A stretch of DNA of 64,000 nt, taken from assembly GCF_003148905.1 (NCBI RefSeq), contig NZ_QGHC01000005.1:186001-250000 (forward strand), written 5' to 3'. This document shows, in pieces, positions 11,388-20,237 of this stretch; position 1 is the stretch's first letter, and every line of letters starts with the position of its first letter. The notes under the pieces are model-generated. The model saw nothing but the letters and a program-made list of their open reading frames with translations. It ran no database searches and was not told where the DNA came from. The DNA is from Fulvimonas soli. Lineage in GTDB: Bacteria > Pseudomonadota > Gammaproteobacteria > Xanthomonadales > Rhodanobacteraceae. The translations under genes were made by a program, and so were the position numbers.

Positions 11388-12106
11388 TGAACGCCCTGCT
11401 CGCCGCGCTCGCCTTCCTCACCCGGCTGCCGCTGCCGGCGCGGCCGTTCGACGCGCGCGCGCAGGCCGCCTCGCTGGCCTGGTACCCGGCGGTGGGCGCG
11501 CTGCTCGGCGCGCTGCTGTGGCTGCTCGCCCTGCTGCTGCACGCCTGGCCGCCGCTGCTGGCGGCGGCCGTGCTGCTGGCCGCCTGGGTGGCGCTGACCG
11601 GCGCGCTGCACCTGGACGGCCTGGCCGACAGCGCCGACGCCTGGGTCGGCGGGCTGGGCGACCGCGAGCGCACGCTGGCGATCATGAAGGACCCGCGCAG
11701 CGGCCCGGCCGGGGTGACTGCCGTGGTGCTGGTACTGCTGCTGAAGTTCGCCGCGCTGGCGAGCCTGCCGCATCCCGGGCCGGCCCTGCTGCTGGCGCCG
11801 CTGCTGGCCCGCGCCGCGCTCGCGCTGGCCTTCCTCGCCACGCCCTACGCCCGCGCCGGCGGGCTGGGCGCGGCGCTGGCGCAGGCGCCGCGCGGCGCCT
11901 GCGCGCTCGGCGTCGCGCTCGCCGCCGCCGTGGCGCTGGCCTGCGGCTGGCGCGGCGCGCTGGCGCTGGCCGTGACGGCGGGCGGCTTCGTCGCCTGGCG
12001 GCAGGCCTGCCTGCGCCGCCTGGGCGGCTGCACCGGCGACACCTGCGGCGCGCTGGCCGAGCTGTCCGAGACGCTGGTGCTGGCGGCGCTGGCCGCGGCC
12101 GGCTGA
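11387..12106 (+). CDS. cobS: Adenosylcobinamide-GDP ribazoletransferase (cobalamin synthase)
   Basis: Integral membrane enzyme joining adenosylcobinamide-GDP with alpha-ribazole (phosphate), the last joining step of the pathway. The 239-residue protein has many hydrophobic helices, the N-terminal FLTRLPLPA and the catalytic region ALHLDGLADSADAWVGG with KDPRSGPAG. The C-terminal GGCTGDTCGALAELSE is also typical. It is the last gene of the B12 operon; the next gene belongs to another unit after 232 bp. Confidence 0.95.
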   Translation: MNALLAALAFLTRLPLPARPFDARAQAASLAWYPAVGALLGALLWLLALLLHAWPPLLAAAVLLAAWVALTGALHLDGLADSADAWVGGLGDRERTLAIMKDPRSGPAGVTAVVLVLLLKFAALASLPHPGPALLLAPLLARAALALAFLATPYARAGGLGAALAQAPRGACALGVALAAAVALACGWRGALALAVTAGGFVAWRQACLRRLGGCTGDTCGALAELSETLVLAALAAAG

Positions 12107-12215
12107 GGCGTCCGCCAGGCAGGAAGGCGCGCGTTCGGCGCGAAGCCGGCGCCCCGGCCCTTTCCACGCGGCGGGTATCGCGTACCGCCATCGCGCCGCC
12201 ATGCGCCGCCAGCGC

Positions 12216-12249
12216 GGGCATTTCAATTTTCGCCGCCCCGCACGTCATG
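12216..12249 (+). promoter_or_regulatory. Putative ECF-sigma promoter upstream of the sigma gene
   Basis: GGGCATTTCAA, a 16-nt spacer, then CGTCATGG. The same arrangement with the same spacer precedes the VirK gene on the other strand (17678-17644). A -10 box with CGTC and a -35 box about 16 nt upstream fit the iron-type ECF promoter pattern. The sigma start codon lies 93 nt downstream. The rest of 12107-12338 holds no gene that I see. Confidence 0.55.
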
Positions 12250-12338
12250 GTCTGCAACCGGCAACGCATGCGGGCGATCCGCGCCCGCGACGCCGGGATG
12301 CACCATGACTCGACGACCCCGCAGATACCCTGGACAGC

Positions 12339-12893
12339 ATGGAAGCCCCCGACGGCAGCGATGAAGCGGCAGGCGAAGGCAGCTGGCTCGACCACGCCGG
12401 CCGGGTCGCCGCGCTGTACCGCGAGCACCACGGCGCGCTGGTCGCGCTGCTGCAGTGCCGGCTGAACTCGCGCGCCGACGCGCAGGAGATCGCGCAGGAG
12501 GTGTACGTGCGGCTGCTGGCGATGGACCACATGGACCACATCGATTCGCCCAGGGCCTTCCTGTTCCGGATGGCGACCAACCTGTCGGTGGACTACCTGC
12601 GCAAGCGCGCGGTGCGCGCCGGCCTGCCGCCCGAGCCGGAGGAGGGCGACTGGGCCTCCGCGCCGCTGCCGGAGCAGCACGCCTGGGCGGTGCAGCAGTG
12701 GCGGAAGGTGCAGGCGGCGCTGCGCGAGCTGCCCGCCAAGACCAGCCGCGCCTTCGTGCTGCACGTGGTCGAGGGCCGCGACTTCGCCGCGATCGCGCGC
12801 GACATGAGGCTCAGCGAGCGCATGGTGCGCTACCACGTCAGCAACGCCCTGGCCCACTGCCGGGAGCGCTGCTTCGCACCGGAGATGCCGTGA
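12339..12893 (+). CDS. ECF sigma factor, FecI-like
   Basis: A 184-residue RNA polymerase sigma-70 factor of the extracytoplasmic function class. Region 2 is seen in DAQEIAQEVYVRLL and PRAFLFRMATNLSVDYLRKR, region 4 in ALRELPAKTSRAFVLHVVEG and FAAIARDMRLSERMVRYHV. The stop overlaps the start of a FecR-like gene (TGATG), and a TonB-dependent receptor with a signalling domain follows. This three-gene order is that of cell-surface signalling systems for iron carriers such as Fec; the actual inducer is unknown. An ECF-type promoter motif precedes it, suggesting autoregulation. Confidence 0.92.
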   Translation: MEAPDGSDEAAGEGSWLDHAGRVAALYREHHGALVALLQCRLNSRADAQEIAQEVYVRLLAMDHMDHIDSPRAFLFRMATNLSVDYLRKRAVRAGLPPEPEEGDWASAPLPEQHAWAVQQWRKVQAALRELPAKTSRAFVLHVVEGRDFAAIARDMRLSERMVRYHVSNALAHCRERCFAPEMP

Positions 12894-13864
12894 TGGATAC
12901 CCCTGGATCGGACGAGGCGATCGCGCGCGCCGCCGCGGACTGGTGGACGCGCCTGCGCGAGCCGGAGCCGCCGGCGCAGACGCTGGCGCGCTGGCAGGCG
13001 TGGCTGGACGCGGACCCGCGCCACGCGCAGGCCTTCGAGCAGCTCAACGCGCTGGGCGAGCTGCTGCGGACCGCGCCCGCGCCGCGCCGGCGCGAGCTGC
13101 TGGAGGAGTTCGCGCCGCGCGCCGCGCGCGCGCGGCGCTGGCCATACGCGCTGGCCGCGGCGGCGGCGCTCGTGCTGGCCCTGCTGGGCTGGTGGGGCGG
13201 CTGGAGCGGCGCCGGCCGCCAGGCGGCGCCGCAGCGCTACGCCAGCGCGGTGGGCGAGAACCGCGACATCCGCCTGCCGGACGGCACCGCCGTCGCGCTG
13301 GGCGCGGCCTCCGCGCTGACCGCCCGCTACGGCGACGCGCGGCGCGACGTCGAGCTGGCCGCCGGCGAGGCCTACTTCGCGGTGGCCCACGAGGCGCGCC
13401 CGTTCGTGGTGGACGCCGGCCCGCTGCGCATCGAGGACCTGGGCACCGCCTTCAACGTGCGCCGTACCGGCCAGCGCGTCGCGGTGGCGGTGACCGAGGG
13501 GCGGGTGCGCCTGTCGCCCGCCGGCGCGGCCGGGCGGCTCGAGCTGGCGGCCGGCCAGCAGGCCGAGTACGACCCGCGCAGCGGCGCGCTCAGCGTGTCG
13601 CCGCTGCCGGCCGGGCATGCCGCCGCCTGGCGCGAGCACCGGCTGGAGTTCGTCAACGAGCCGCTGGCCGCGGTGATCGCCAACGTCAACCGCTACAGCC
13701 GCCGTCCGGTGCAGCTGGCCGACCCGCGCCTGGGCGAGCTGATGTTCACCGGGACGGTGAACACCACTACCATCGACAGCTGGATCGGCGCGCTGCCGCA
13801 CGTGTTCCCCGTGCAGGTGAGCAGCTTCGCCGACCACGTGGTGCTTTCGAGCGCCGAACACTGA
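12893..13864 (+). CDS. FecR-family anti-sigma / sigma regulator
   Basis: A 323-residue inner-membrane regulator. The N-terminal cytoplasmic part (ADWWTRLREPE, LARWQAWLDADPRHAQAFEQ) matches the DUF4880 anti-sigma domain, a single membrane helix lies at about residues 83-102, and the periplasmic FecR domain follows (IRLPDGTAVALGAASAL, VELAAGEAYFAVAH, FNVRRTG). The C-terminal segment NEPLAAVIANVNRYS resembles the domain that contacts the receptor signalling domain. Translation is coupled to the sigma factor by overlapping codons. Confidence 0.92.
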   Translation: MDTPGSDEAIARAAADWWTRLREPEPPAQTLARWQAWLDADPRHAQAFEQLNALGELLRTAPAPRRRELLEEFAPRAARARRWPYALAAAAALVLALLGWWGGWSGAGRQAAPQRYASAVGENRDIRLPDGTAVALGAASALTARYGDARRDVELAAGEAYFAVAHEARPFVVDAGPLRIEDLGTAFNVRRTGQRVAVAVTEGRVRLSPAGAAGRLELAAGQQAEYDPRSGALSVSPLPAGHAAAWREHRLEFVNEPLAAVIANVNRYSRRPVQLADPRLGELMFTGTVNTTTIDSWIGALPHVFPVQVSSFADHVVLSSAEH

Positions 13865-13955
13865 CGACCGCGCGGGCGGTCCGCGATTCGGGGCAGGGCG
13901 GTATGGCGGGTGGCTACGGGCGCCGCGGCGGGCGCGCGGCGATGAAGCAGGGCCG

Positions 13956-16391
13956 GTGCGGGCCGCGCGCGGCGCGATGACGGCGCGCGGCGTGCTCGCC
14001 GGCGCGGGCCTGGCGCTCGCGCTGGCGCTCGCCGGCCCGCGCGCGGCCGGGGCCCGCGCCGGCGCGCCGCCCCTGCTGGAGGCGCAGGCCCGCCTGGACA
14101 TCCCCGCCCAGCCGCTCGCCACCGCGCTGATGGCGCTGGGCCGGCAGGCCGACGTGCAGATCCTCACCGCCAGCGCCGCGGTGGCGGGGCAGCGCAGCCC
14201 CGGCGCGGCCGGCACGCTGACCGTGCGGGCCGCGCTGGCGCGGCTGCTGGACGGCACCGGGCTGGACTACGAGGTGATCGGCGCGCGCACCGTGGTGGTG
14301 CGCCAGCGCGCCTTCGCGCCGGCGGCCTCGTTCGAGAGCCGCCTGAGCGGGGCCAAGCCCAGCGTGCCGATCGTCAGCGCGCTGGACACCATCCGCGTCT
14401 CCGGCGTGGCGCTGGGCGATGCCGGCTTCAAGGCCGACGGCACCCGTGCCGCCACGCGCACCGACACCGACCTGGCCGACCTGCCGCAGTCGGTCAGCGT
14501 GGTCACCCGCGACCTGATGGACTCGCAGCAGGCCTTCGAGGTGGCCGACGTGGTGCGCCACGTGGCGGGCGTGGACTACGTCGACGGCTTCGGCGGCCCG
14601 CCGCTGTTCCGCATCCGCGGCTTCAACGCCGGCAACGGCATGACCGACGGCATGCCCAACGGCGTGGCGCGCGTGGAGGACCTGCCGCCGCTGATCGGCA
14701 TCGAGCGCGTGGAGGTGCTCAAGGGGCCCGAGGCGATCCTCGGCGAGGCGTCGGTCGACAACAACTTCGGCGGCTCGGTGAACATCGTGATGAAGCGCCC
14801 GCAGGCCGAGCCGGTGCGGCAGCTGGCGTTCTCCGCCGGGCGCTACGACGGCACGCGGCTGGGCTTCGACTTCGCCGGGCCGCTGGACGCGCAGCGGCGC
14901 CTCAGCTACCGCCTGGTCGCCGCCGGCAACTACGCCGACCGCACGGCGCAGGGCTACCGCGGGCAGCGCAGCGGCTACCTGGCGCCGTCGCTCGCCTGGC
15001 AGGGCGAGGCCGCGCGCCTGCTGCTGGGCGCGGAGTACGTCAACAACCGCGTGCCGGTGCCCGACCACACCGTGCTGCTCGGCGACTCGCTGGCGCTGTC
15101 CTCGCCGTTCGGCGTGCTGCCCGGCAACGCGGGCGACCACGCGCTGTTCCGCACCGCGCGCGGCTACTACCTGGCCGAGTGGGCGCCGGCCGGCGACTGG
15201 AGCCTGCGCAGCCGCGGCCAGTACGTGCGCCAGCGCGAGAGCGGCCAGGCCTGGGCGTTCGCCAACGCCCAGCGCTCCGGCGACGCCGACGCGCTGGCGC
15301 GGACCTACCGCTATTCGGATGCGTTCTACACGCTGCAGAACGAGCTGGCCGGCCGCATCGAGCAGGGCCCGCTGACGCACAACCTGCTGCTGGGCTTCGA
15401 CTACGCGCGCACCCACGCGGGCAGCGGCGCCGGCCCCGACGCCGTCACGGTGAGCGAGCCGCACGCCTTCAACCTGCTGGCCGGCGGCGCGCTGCCCTCG
15501 GCGCGCTCGCCGGAGCTGTCGGTGGACCTGGTGCGCCCGCTGGGCGGCGCCTGGTCCACCGACCGCGGCCTGTTCCTGCAGGACCAGCTCGCGGTGGGCG
15601 AGTCGTGGGACGTGCTGGCGGCGCTGCGGCGCACCACCTACACGCTGGCCAGCCGCGGCGCGGACGCCGCGCCGACGCAGCGGCGCTCGATCTGGATTCC
15701 GCGGCTGGGCGTGGTCTACAAGGCGACGCCGGCGCTGGCGCTGTACGCCTCCAGCACCACCGGCTTCCAGGCCGACTCGCTGCTGGGCGAGGACGGCCGG
15801 CCGCTGCCGCCGTCGGTGTCGCGGCAGGTCGAGGCCGGCGCCCGGCTCGACCTGTTCGAGCGGCGCGCGCGGCTGACCGCGGCCTGGTACCGCATCCGGC
15901 TCGACCACAGCGTGGACCTGGTCTCGCCCGACCCGCCGTACTTCGCCGTGCCCGGCCCGGGCCAGCTCAACCGCGGCATGGAGCTGGAGTTCGAGGGCCA
16001 GCCGCTGCCCGGCCTGGACCTCTCGGCCAGCTACACCGGCGCGAGCATCCGCAACCGCGACGGCAGCCGGCCGACCGCCGCGCCGCGCCGCCAGTTCAAC
16101 CTCTGGGCCAGCTACCGCTTCCAGCGCCCGGCGCTGCAGGCGTGGGGCGTGGCCGGCGGCGTGTTCGCGCGCAGCCGCAGCCTGGGCCGCACCGAGGACG
16201 GCGCGTACTTCGACATGCCGGGCCAGGCCAGCGTGGAGGCCAACGTCGGCTACTACGCCGACCGCTGGCGGCTGACCCTGGGCGCGAAGAACCTGTTCGC
16301 GCGCCGGCTCTACGCGGTGGACGCCGAGCAGTCCTTCGTGCCGCTGCGCGAGGGGCGGGTGGTGCTGCTCAGCGGGACCTGGGATTTCTGA
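13956..16391 (+). CDS. TonB-dependent receptor with N-terminal signalling (STN) domain, FecA-like
   Basis: Outer-membrane transducer of 811 residues. After the signal peptide comes an STN domain (DIPAQPLATALMALGRQADV through LDYEVIGARTVVVRQ, about residues 48-115), used to signal to the FecR protein encoded just upstream; then the plug (LPQSVSVVTRDLMDSQQ, RIRGFNAGNGMTDGMPNG, VEVLKGPEAILGEAS) and a barrel ending in LSGTWDF. The plug motifs are those of siderophore receptors. The GTG at 13956 or the ATG at 13977 may be the true start; neither has a strong ribosome site. Ferric-siderophore uptake is the usual role; the ligand is not predictable. Confidence 0.9.
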   Translation: MRAARGAMTARGVLAGAGLALALALAGPRAAGARAGAPPLLEAQARLDIPAQPLATALMALGRQADVQILTASAAVAGQRSPGAAGTLTVRAALARLLDGTGLDYEVIGARTVVVRQRAFAPAASFESRLSGAKPSVPIVSALDTIRVSGVALGDAGFKADGTRAATRTDTDLADLPQSVSVVTRDLMDSQQAFEVADVVRHVAGVDYVDGFGGPPLFRIRGFNAGNGMTDGMPNGVARVEDLPPLIGIERVEVLKGPEAILGEASVDNNFGGSVNIVMKRPQAEPVRQLAFSAGRYDGTRLGFDFAGPLDAQRRLSYRLVAAGNYADRTAQGYRGQRSGYLAPSLAWQGEAARLLLGAEYVNNRVPVPDHTVLLGDSLALSSPFGVLPGNAGDHALFRTARGYYLAEWAPAGDWSLRSRGQYVRQRESGQAWAFANAQRSGDADALARTYRYSDAFYTLQNELAGRIEQGPLTHNLLLGFDYARTHAGSGAGPDAVTVSEPHAFNLLAGGALPSARSPELSVDLVRPLGGAWSTDRGLFLQDQLAVGESWDVLAALRRTTYTLASRGADAAPTQRRSIWIPRLGVVYKATPALALYASSTTGFQADSLLGEDGRPLPPSVSRQVEAGARLDLFERRARLTAAWYRIRLDHSVDLVSPDPPYFAVPGPGQLNRGMELEFEGQPLPGLDLSASYTGASIRNRDGSRPTAAPRRQFNLWASYRFQRPALQAWGVAGGVFARSRSLGRTEDGAYFDMPGQASVEANVGYYADRWRLTLGAKNLFARRLYAVDAEQSFVPLREGRVVLLSGTWDF

Positions 16392-16401
16392 GCGCGTCCG
16401 G

Positions 16402-16637
16402 GAGCCTGTTCAAATCGGGATCGCTGGCGGCCTTGCCTCACGGGCTGATCGCGGCCGGAGGCCGCTTCCACAGGGGCATCGCCAGCCTTGTGGGAGCGGC
16501 CTCCGGCCGCGATGCCTCGACCATCGCCTCAATCCCGCCATGCCGCGCCGTCGCGGACCGGCATCCACCCTTTCGATCCTCCCTGGCCTGTGCGCAGACG
16601 GCTCCCGGCGGGGCACGGGGAACACGCGAACAGGCTC
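16402..16637. repeat. MITE-like 236-bp element with 10-bp terminal inverted repeats
   Basis: GAGCCTGTTC at 16402-16411 and its perfect complement GAACAGGCTC at 16628-16637 bound the whole gap between the TonB receptor and the VirK gene. Inside lies the palindrome D1 (16448-16513), whose arms read ATCGCGGCCGGAGGCCGCTT and the complement. A solo copy of GAACAGGCTC occurs at 50830-50839. No open frame is evident inside. Confidence 0.55.
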
Positions 16638-17615
16638 TTACAGCCCGGCGGCCAGCAGGTTCCCGCCCGCCGCCGGCGCGGCGCGCTGCGGGGCGTCCGC
16701 CGGCGGGGCCTGGCCGCCGGGCCGGTGGCGCGGCGGATCGCGGAAGGCGTCGAGGAAGGCGGCGCAGGCCTCGCGGCGGAAGGCCTCGCGGCGCTGCCGC
16801 ATGGCATGGCGGCTGCGCCGGCCGTCGGCGCAGGGCCGGCGCGGCGGGGCCGGCGGCAGCTCGTAGCAGCCCGCCGCGCCCGGCATGCCGCCCAGTTCCT
16901 TCCAGAAGGCGTCGCTGGCGTCCGGGTGCGCCGCGACGCGCGCATGGTCGGCCACGGCGCGCAGGCGGGCGATGCCGTGGTGCGCGGCCAGCTCGCGCAG
17001 CAGCGACAGCAGCAGCTCCTTCGGCCGCAGCCCGCTGCCCCGGATGAACGCGCGGGTCGCCGCGCCGTCCGTGTGGGGGCCGGCGCCCTGCAGCGCGCCG
17101 ACCAGCAGGCCCTCGTCGCCGGCGAAGGTCAGCACGCAGGAGGCCAGCGTCTCGCGGTCCCCGGTGAGCAGCAGCAGGGCGAGCTCGCCGGCCTCGCCGC
17201 GCAGCGGCTTGCGCAGGTGCAGCCCGACCGGCGCGCAGCCTTCCGGGTACAGCGTGGCGAGGCGCACGTCGCGGCCGCGCAGCACGCGGTCGCGCAGCCG
17301 CGCCGGGAAACGGCGCAGCACGAAGTCGTAGTGCGCGGCGACGATGCGCCGCCGCGCCGCGGCGCCGAAATGGCGCGAGACGTAGGGCCGGTGCCAGCGC
17401 TCGTAGAGCCGCGGGTCGGCGTGCGCCGCCTGGCGCAGCGGCCCGCTGCCGTCCAGGACGCGCAGCCACCGCGTCTGCCGCGGGAACAGCCACAGCCAGC
17501 GCGCCATGTGCCAGGCCAGCCGCCAGCTGCTCTCGCCGGCCACCGGCCGCAGCGCCCAGCGCCGGCGGACCGCGTCCAGCCACAGCGCGCCCGTGGTTCC
17601 CGCCCGTCCGTCCAT
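16638..17615 (-). CDS. VirK/YbjX family protein (DUF535)
   Basis: A 325-residue protein of the DUF535 family (E. coli YbjX, Salmonella/Shigella VirK). Visible motifs are YERWHRPYVSRHFG, HYDFVLRRFP, LLLLTGDRETLASCVLTFAGDEGLLVGALQG and KELLLSLLRELAAHHG. The ATG at 17615 follows GGGGCGG; the frame is open further upstream but that would run through the putative ECF promoter. VirK/YbjX proteins are linked to envelope changes and peptide resistance, but their biochemical role is unknown. It faces the ECF-FecR-TonB receptor genes and shares their promoter motif. Confidence 0.82.
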   Translation of the reverse strand: MDGRAGTTGALWLDAVRRRWALRPVAGESSWRLAWHMARWLWLFPRQTRWLRVLDGSGPLRQAAHADPRLYERWHRPYVSRHFGAAARRRIVAAHYDFVLRRFPARLRDRVLRGRDVRLATLYPEGCAPVGLHLRKPLRGEAGELALLLLTGDRETLASCVLTFAGDEGLLVGALQGAGPHTDGAATRAFIRGSGLRPKELLLSLLRELAAHHGIARLRAVADHARVAAHPDASDAFWKELGGMPGAAGCYELPPAPPRRPCADGRRSRHAMRQRREAFRREACAAFLDAFRDPPRHRPGGQAPPADAPQRAAPAAGGNLLAAGL

Positions 17616-17643
17616 CGATCCGCCCCGTCGTGCCGAATTGCTT

Positions 17644-17678
17644 CCATGACGTGCGGGCGGGCGGATTTTGAAATGGCC
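17644..17678 (-). promoter_or_regulatory. Putative ECF-sigma promoter upstream of VirK gene
   Basis: On the reverse strand GGCCATTTCAA, a 16-nt spacer and CGTCATGG match the motif at 12216-12249 almost base for base, including part of the spacer (CGCCxGCCCGCA-like). The VirK ATG lies 33 nt downstream of the CGTC box. Two matching copies in the same orientation relative to their genes support a shared regulon. Confidence 0.55.
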
Positions 17679-17712
17679 GTCCGGGGCTGCGCCACGGCCC
17701 CGCACGGCGGGC

Positions 17713-20151
17713 TCACCAGCGATAGGCCACCTTGCCGTAGACGTAGGCGCCGTTGTAGCCGAACGGCGAGAACACCGAGTAGGGCAGGGTGCCGTTGTTG
17801 CTGTTGGCGGCGACGTTCTTGTCCGGGTAGGTGTCCAGCGCGTCGTCGGCGCCCAGGGTGAAGCTCCAGCGGTCCACGTTGTAGTTCACCGCCAGGTCGA
17901 GCAGCCACTTCGGGCTGAAGGTCTGGTCCAGCGCGTAGTTGGTGGCGTTGTAGGCGGTGTAGCGGCCGTAGCGGGTCAGCGTGCCGGTGACGCCCCAGCG
18001 GCCCGCGTCGTACTGCTCGCTGAGGATCAGCTTGCTGCGCGGCGTGGTGTCGGCCATCAGGCCCTTGATGTCGCGGCGGTCCAGGCGCTTGAAGCTGACG
18101 CCCAGCGCGTCGAGCACCGCCGGGTTGGGCTTCACCCGGGTGACCTCGTTCTTGTTGTAGTTGGCGCTCAGCGTGGTCTGCAGGGTGCCGGCGTCGCCGA
18201 GGTCGGCCAGGTACGTCGCCACGAAGTCGACGCCGCGCGTGCGCGTGTCGGCGGCGTTGGTGAAGTAGGACACGCCGCTGTAGTTGAGGTTGGACACGCC
18301 GTTGGCGGCCAGGTAGGCCTGCACCGTGGGGCCGGTGGTGGCGATGCTGCTGGACAGCACGATGCGGTTGTCGATCCGGATCTGGTAGGCGTCGACGCTG
18401 AGGGTCAGCGCGGCGGTCGGGCTCCACACCGCGCCCAGGGTGTAGTTGTGCGACTTCTCCGGCTTCAGCGGCTCGGCGCCGAGCAGGCGGGCCACCTGGT
18501 TGTCCACCGGCACCAGGCCGGCGTTGTAGATGCCCGCCGGCAGGCCCAGCGAGTTGCCCTCGCCGTAGTACAGCGAGGACACCGTGGAGTAGTGCTGCTG
18601 GGCCAGCGACGGCGCGCGGAAGCCGGTGGAGGCGCTGGCGCGCAGCGCGAAGCCGTCGGTGAAGTCGAAGCGGCCGGCCAGCGAGCCGGAGGTGGTGTTG
18701 CCGAAGTCGGTGTAGTCCTCGTGGCGCACCGCGGCGGACACGCCGAGGCGGTCGGTGAGGTTGGTCTCCACGTCCAGGTACTCGGCCACGTCGTGGCGCG
18801 ACCAGGAGCCGGCGCTGACCGGCTGCCAGCCGGCGAAGCCCTGCGCGCCGCCGGACACGCCCGAGGTGCCCACGTACCACGAGGCCGGCTCGCCGGCGTG
18901 GATGCCGTAGGTCTGGCGCAGGTACTCGGCGCCGAAGGCCACGGTGACCGGGTTGGGCAGCCAGCCGGGCGAGAACTCCCTGGCCAGGTCGACGTCGAGG
19001 GACTGCTGCGCGGCGTCCAGCACGCCGTCGTCGAAGTTGCGCGGGCTGTCGCCGAAGTCGTTGAGCCAGGCCAGGTTGATGCTGTGGCGGGTCTCGTAGG
19101 AGACGCGGTTGCCGCCGTAGTTGCCGCTCACGTCCCAGCGCCAGCCGCCGGCGGTGCCGCGCAGGCCGAGCACCAGCGAGCGGTCGGTGGAGTCGGCGTT
19201 CTCCAGCGGCAGGTAGCCGTCCGGGTAGATGCCGGCGATCAGCGGGCTGCTGTTGCCGTAGCGGAAGAACGCCGGCGAGGTGCTGTCGCGGTGGCCGAAG
19301 TGGCCGAAGGCATAGAGCTGCACGGCCGGGCCGAAGTCGTACTGCGCGTTGAGCAGCAGGTTGTTGTCGTGCACCGCCGGATCGCCCTCGCGGAAGTTCA
19401 CGCCCAGGCCGCTGTAGGCCGGCCGGGTGTCGGCACCGGCGTGGTTGGTGTAGTCCTGGTTGCCGCTCTGCACGGTGAAGCGCAGCCAGCCCCTGTCGCC
19501 GGCCAGCGGCAGGCCGAAGTTGGCCGAGCCCTGCCACTGGCGGCCGTCGCCGTGGGTGTACTGGCCGCCGGTGAGCTCCACGTCGCCGCCCTCGGCGCCC
19601 TTCTTGAGGATGATGTTGATCACGCCGGCGATGGCGTCCGAGCCGTACTGCGCCGAGGCGCCGTCGCGCAGCACCTCGATGTGGTCGATCGCCGAGACCG
19701 GGATGGTGTTGAGGTCCACCGCCTGCGAGCCGCGGCCCAGCACGCCGTTGGTGAGGATGATCGCGCCGGGGTGCCAGCGCTTGCCGTTCACCAGCACCAG
19801 CACCTGGTCCGGCGACAGGCCGCGCAGCTGCGCGGGGCGCTGCGTGTCGGCGGTGTCGGCGGCGGACGGGCGCGGGAAGGTCAGCGACGGGATGATGCGC
19901 GACAGCGCGGTGGGCAGGTCGTTGGTGCCGGTCTGCTGCAGCACCTTGGCCGAGACCACGTCGATCGGGGTGAGCGAGCTGCTCTCGGTGCGGTTGTCGG
20001 CGCGCGTGCCGGTGACGATCACGGTGCCCAGGTTCTTCGCCTTCTCGGGCGTGGCGGCCTGCTCGTCCTGCGCGTGGGCGAAGGCGGGCGACAGGGCCAG
20101 CAGCGCGGCGGGGAGGAGCGCGCGGCGGATCGGGGGGCGGGCGGGGCTCAT
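17713..20151 (-). CDS. TonB-dependent outer-membrane receptor
   Basis: An 812-residue receptor beginning at an ATG with AAGGAGT seven bases upstream and a clear signal peptide (RRALLPAALLALSPAFAHAQ). The plug domain has LGTVIVTGTRADNR, QLRGLSPDQVLVLVNGKRWH and VLRDGASAQYGSDAIAGVINIILKKG, the form seen in large xanthomonad and caulobacterial receptors; the C-terminal strand ends YGKVAYRW. There is no STN domain, so it does not signal to a sigma factor. Substrate unknown. Two tandem MetJ-box-like palindromes upstream hint at control linked to methionine, but this is inference. Confidence 0.9.
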   Translation of the reverse strand: MSPARPPIRRALLPAALLALSPAFAHAQDEQAATPEKAKNLGTVIVTGTRADNRTESSSLTPIDVVSAKVLQQTGTNDLPTALSRIIPSLTFPRPSAADTADTQRPAQLRGLSPDQVLVLVNGKRWHPGAIILTNGVLGRGSQAVDLNTIPVSAIDHIEVLRDGASAQYGSDAIAGVINIILKKGAEGGDVELTGGQYTHGDGRQWQGSANFGLPLAGDRGWLRFTVQSGNQDYTNHAGADTRPAYSGLGVNFREGDPAVHDNNLLLNAQYDFGPAVQLYAFGHFGHRDSTSPAFFRYGNSSPLIAGIYPDGYLPLENADSTDRSLVLGLRGTAGGWRWDVSGNYGGNRVSYETRHSINLAWLNDFGDSPRNFDDGVLDAAQQSLDVDLAREFSPGWLPNPVTVAFGAEYLRQTYGIHAGEPASWYVGTSGVSGGAQGFAGWQPVSAGSWSRHDVAEYLDVETNLTDRLGVSAAVRHEDYTDFGNTTSGSLAGRFDFTDGFALRASASTGFRAPSLAQQHYSTVSSLYYGEGNSLGLPAGIYNAGLVPVDNQVARLLGAEPLKPEKSHNYTLGAVWSPTAALTLSVDAYQIRIDNRIVLSSSIATTGPTVQAYLAANGVSNLNYSGVSYFTNAADTRTRGVDFVATYLADLGDAGTLQTTLSANYNKNEVTRVKPNPAVLDALGVSFKRLDRRDIKGLMADTTPRSKLILSEQYDAGRWGVTGTLTRYGRYTAYNATNYALDQTFSPKWLLDLAVNYNVDRWSFTLGADDALDTYPDKNVAANSNNGTLPYSVFSPFGYNGAYVYGKVAYRW

Positions 20152-20221
20152 CGGGGGACTCCTTGGAATTATGTTGCGGTGCAATGACGGCAGGCTAGGG
20201 GCTGCCGGCTGGCCGGTCAAT

Positions 20222-20237
20222 AGACGTCTGGACGTCC
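20222..20237. promoter_or_regulatory. Tandem met-box-like palindromes (AGACGTCT + GGACGTCC)
   Basis: Two adjacent 8-bp palindromes lie 71 bp upstream of the receptor gene start (20151, reverse strand). The first equals the MetJ met-box consensus AGACGTCT, and the second differs at its outer bases only. MetJ binds head-to-tail 8-bp boxes. Whether this organism has MetJ is not visible here. Confidence 0.4.
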
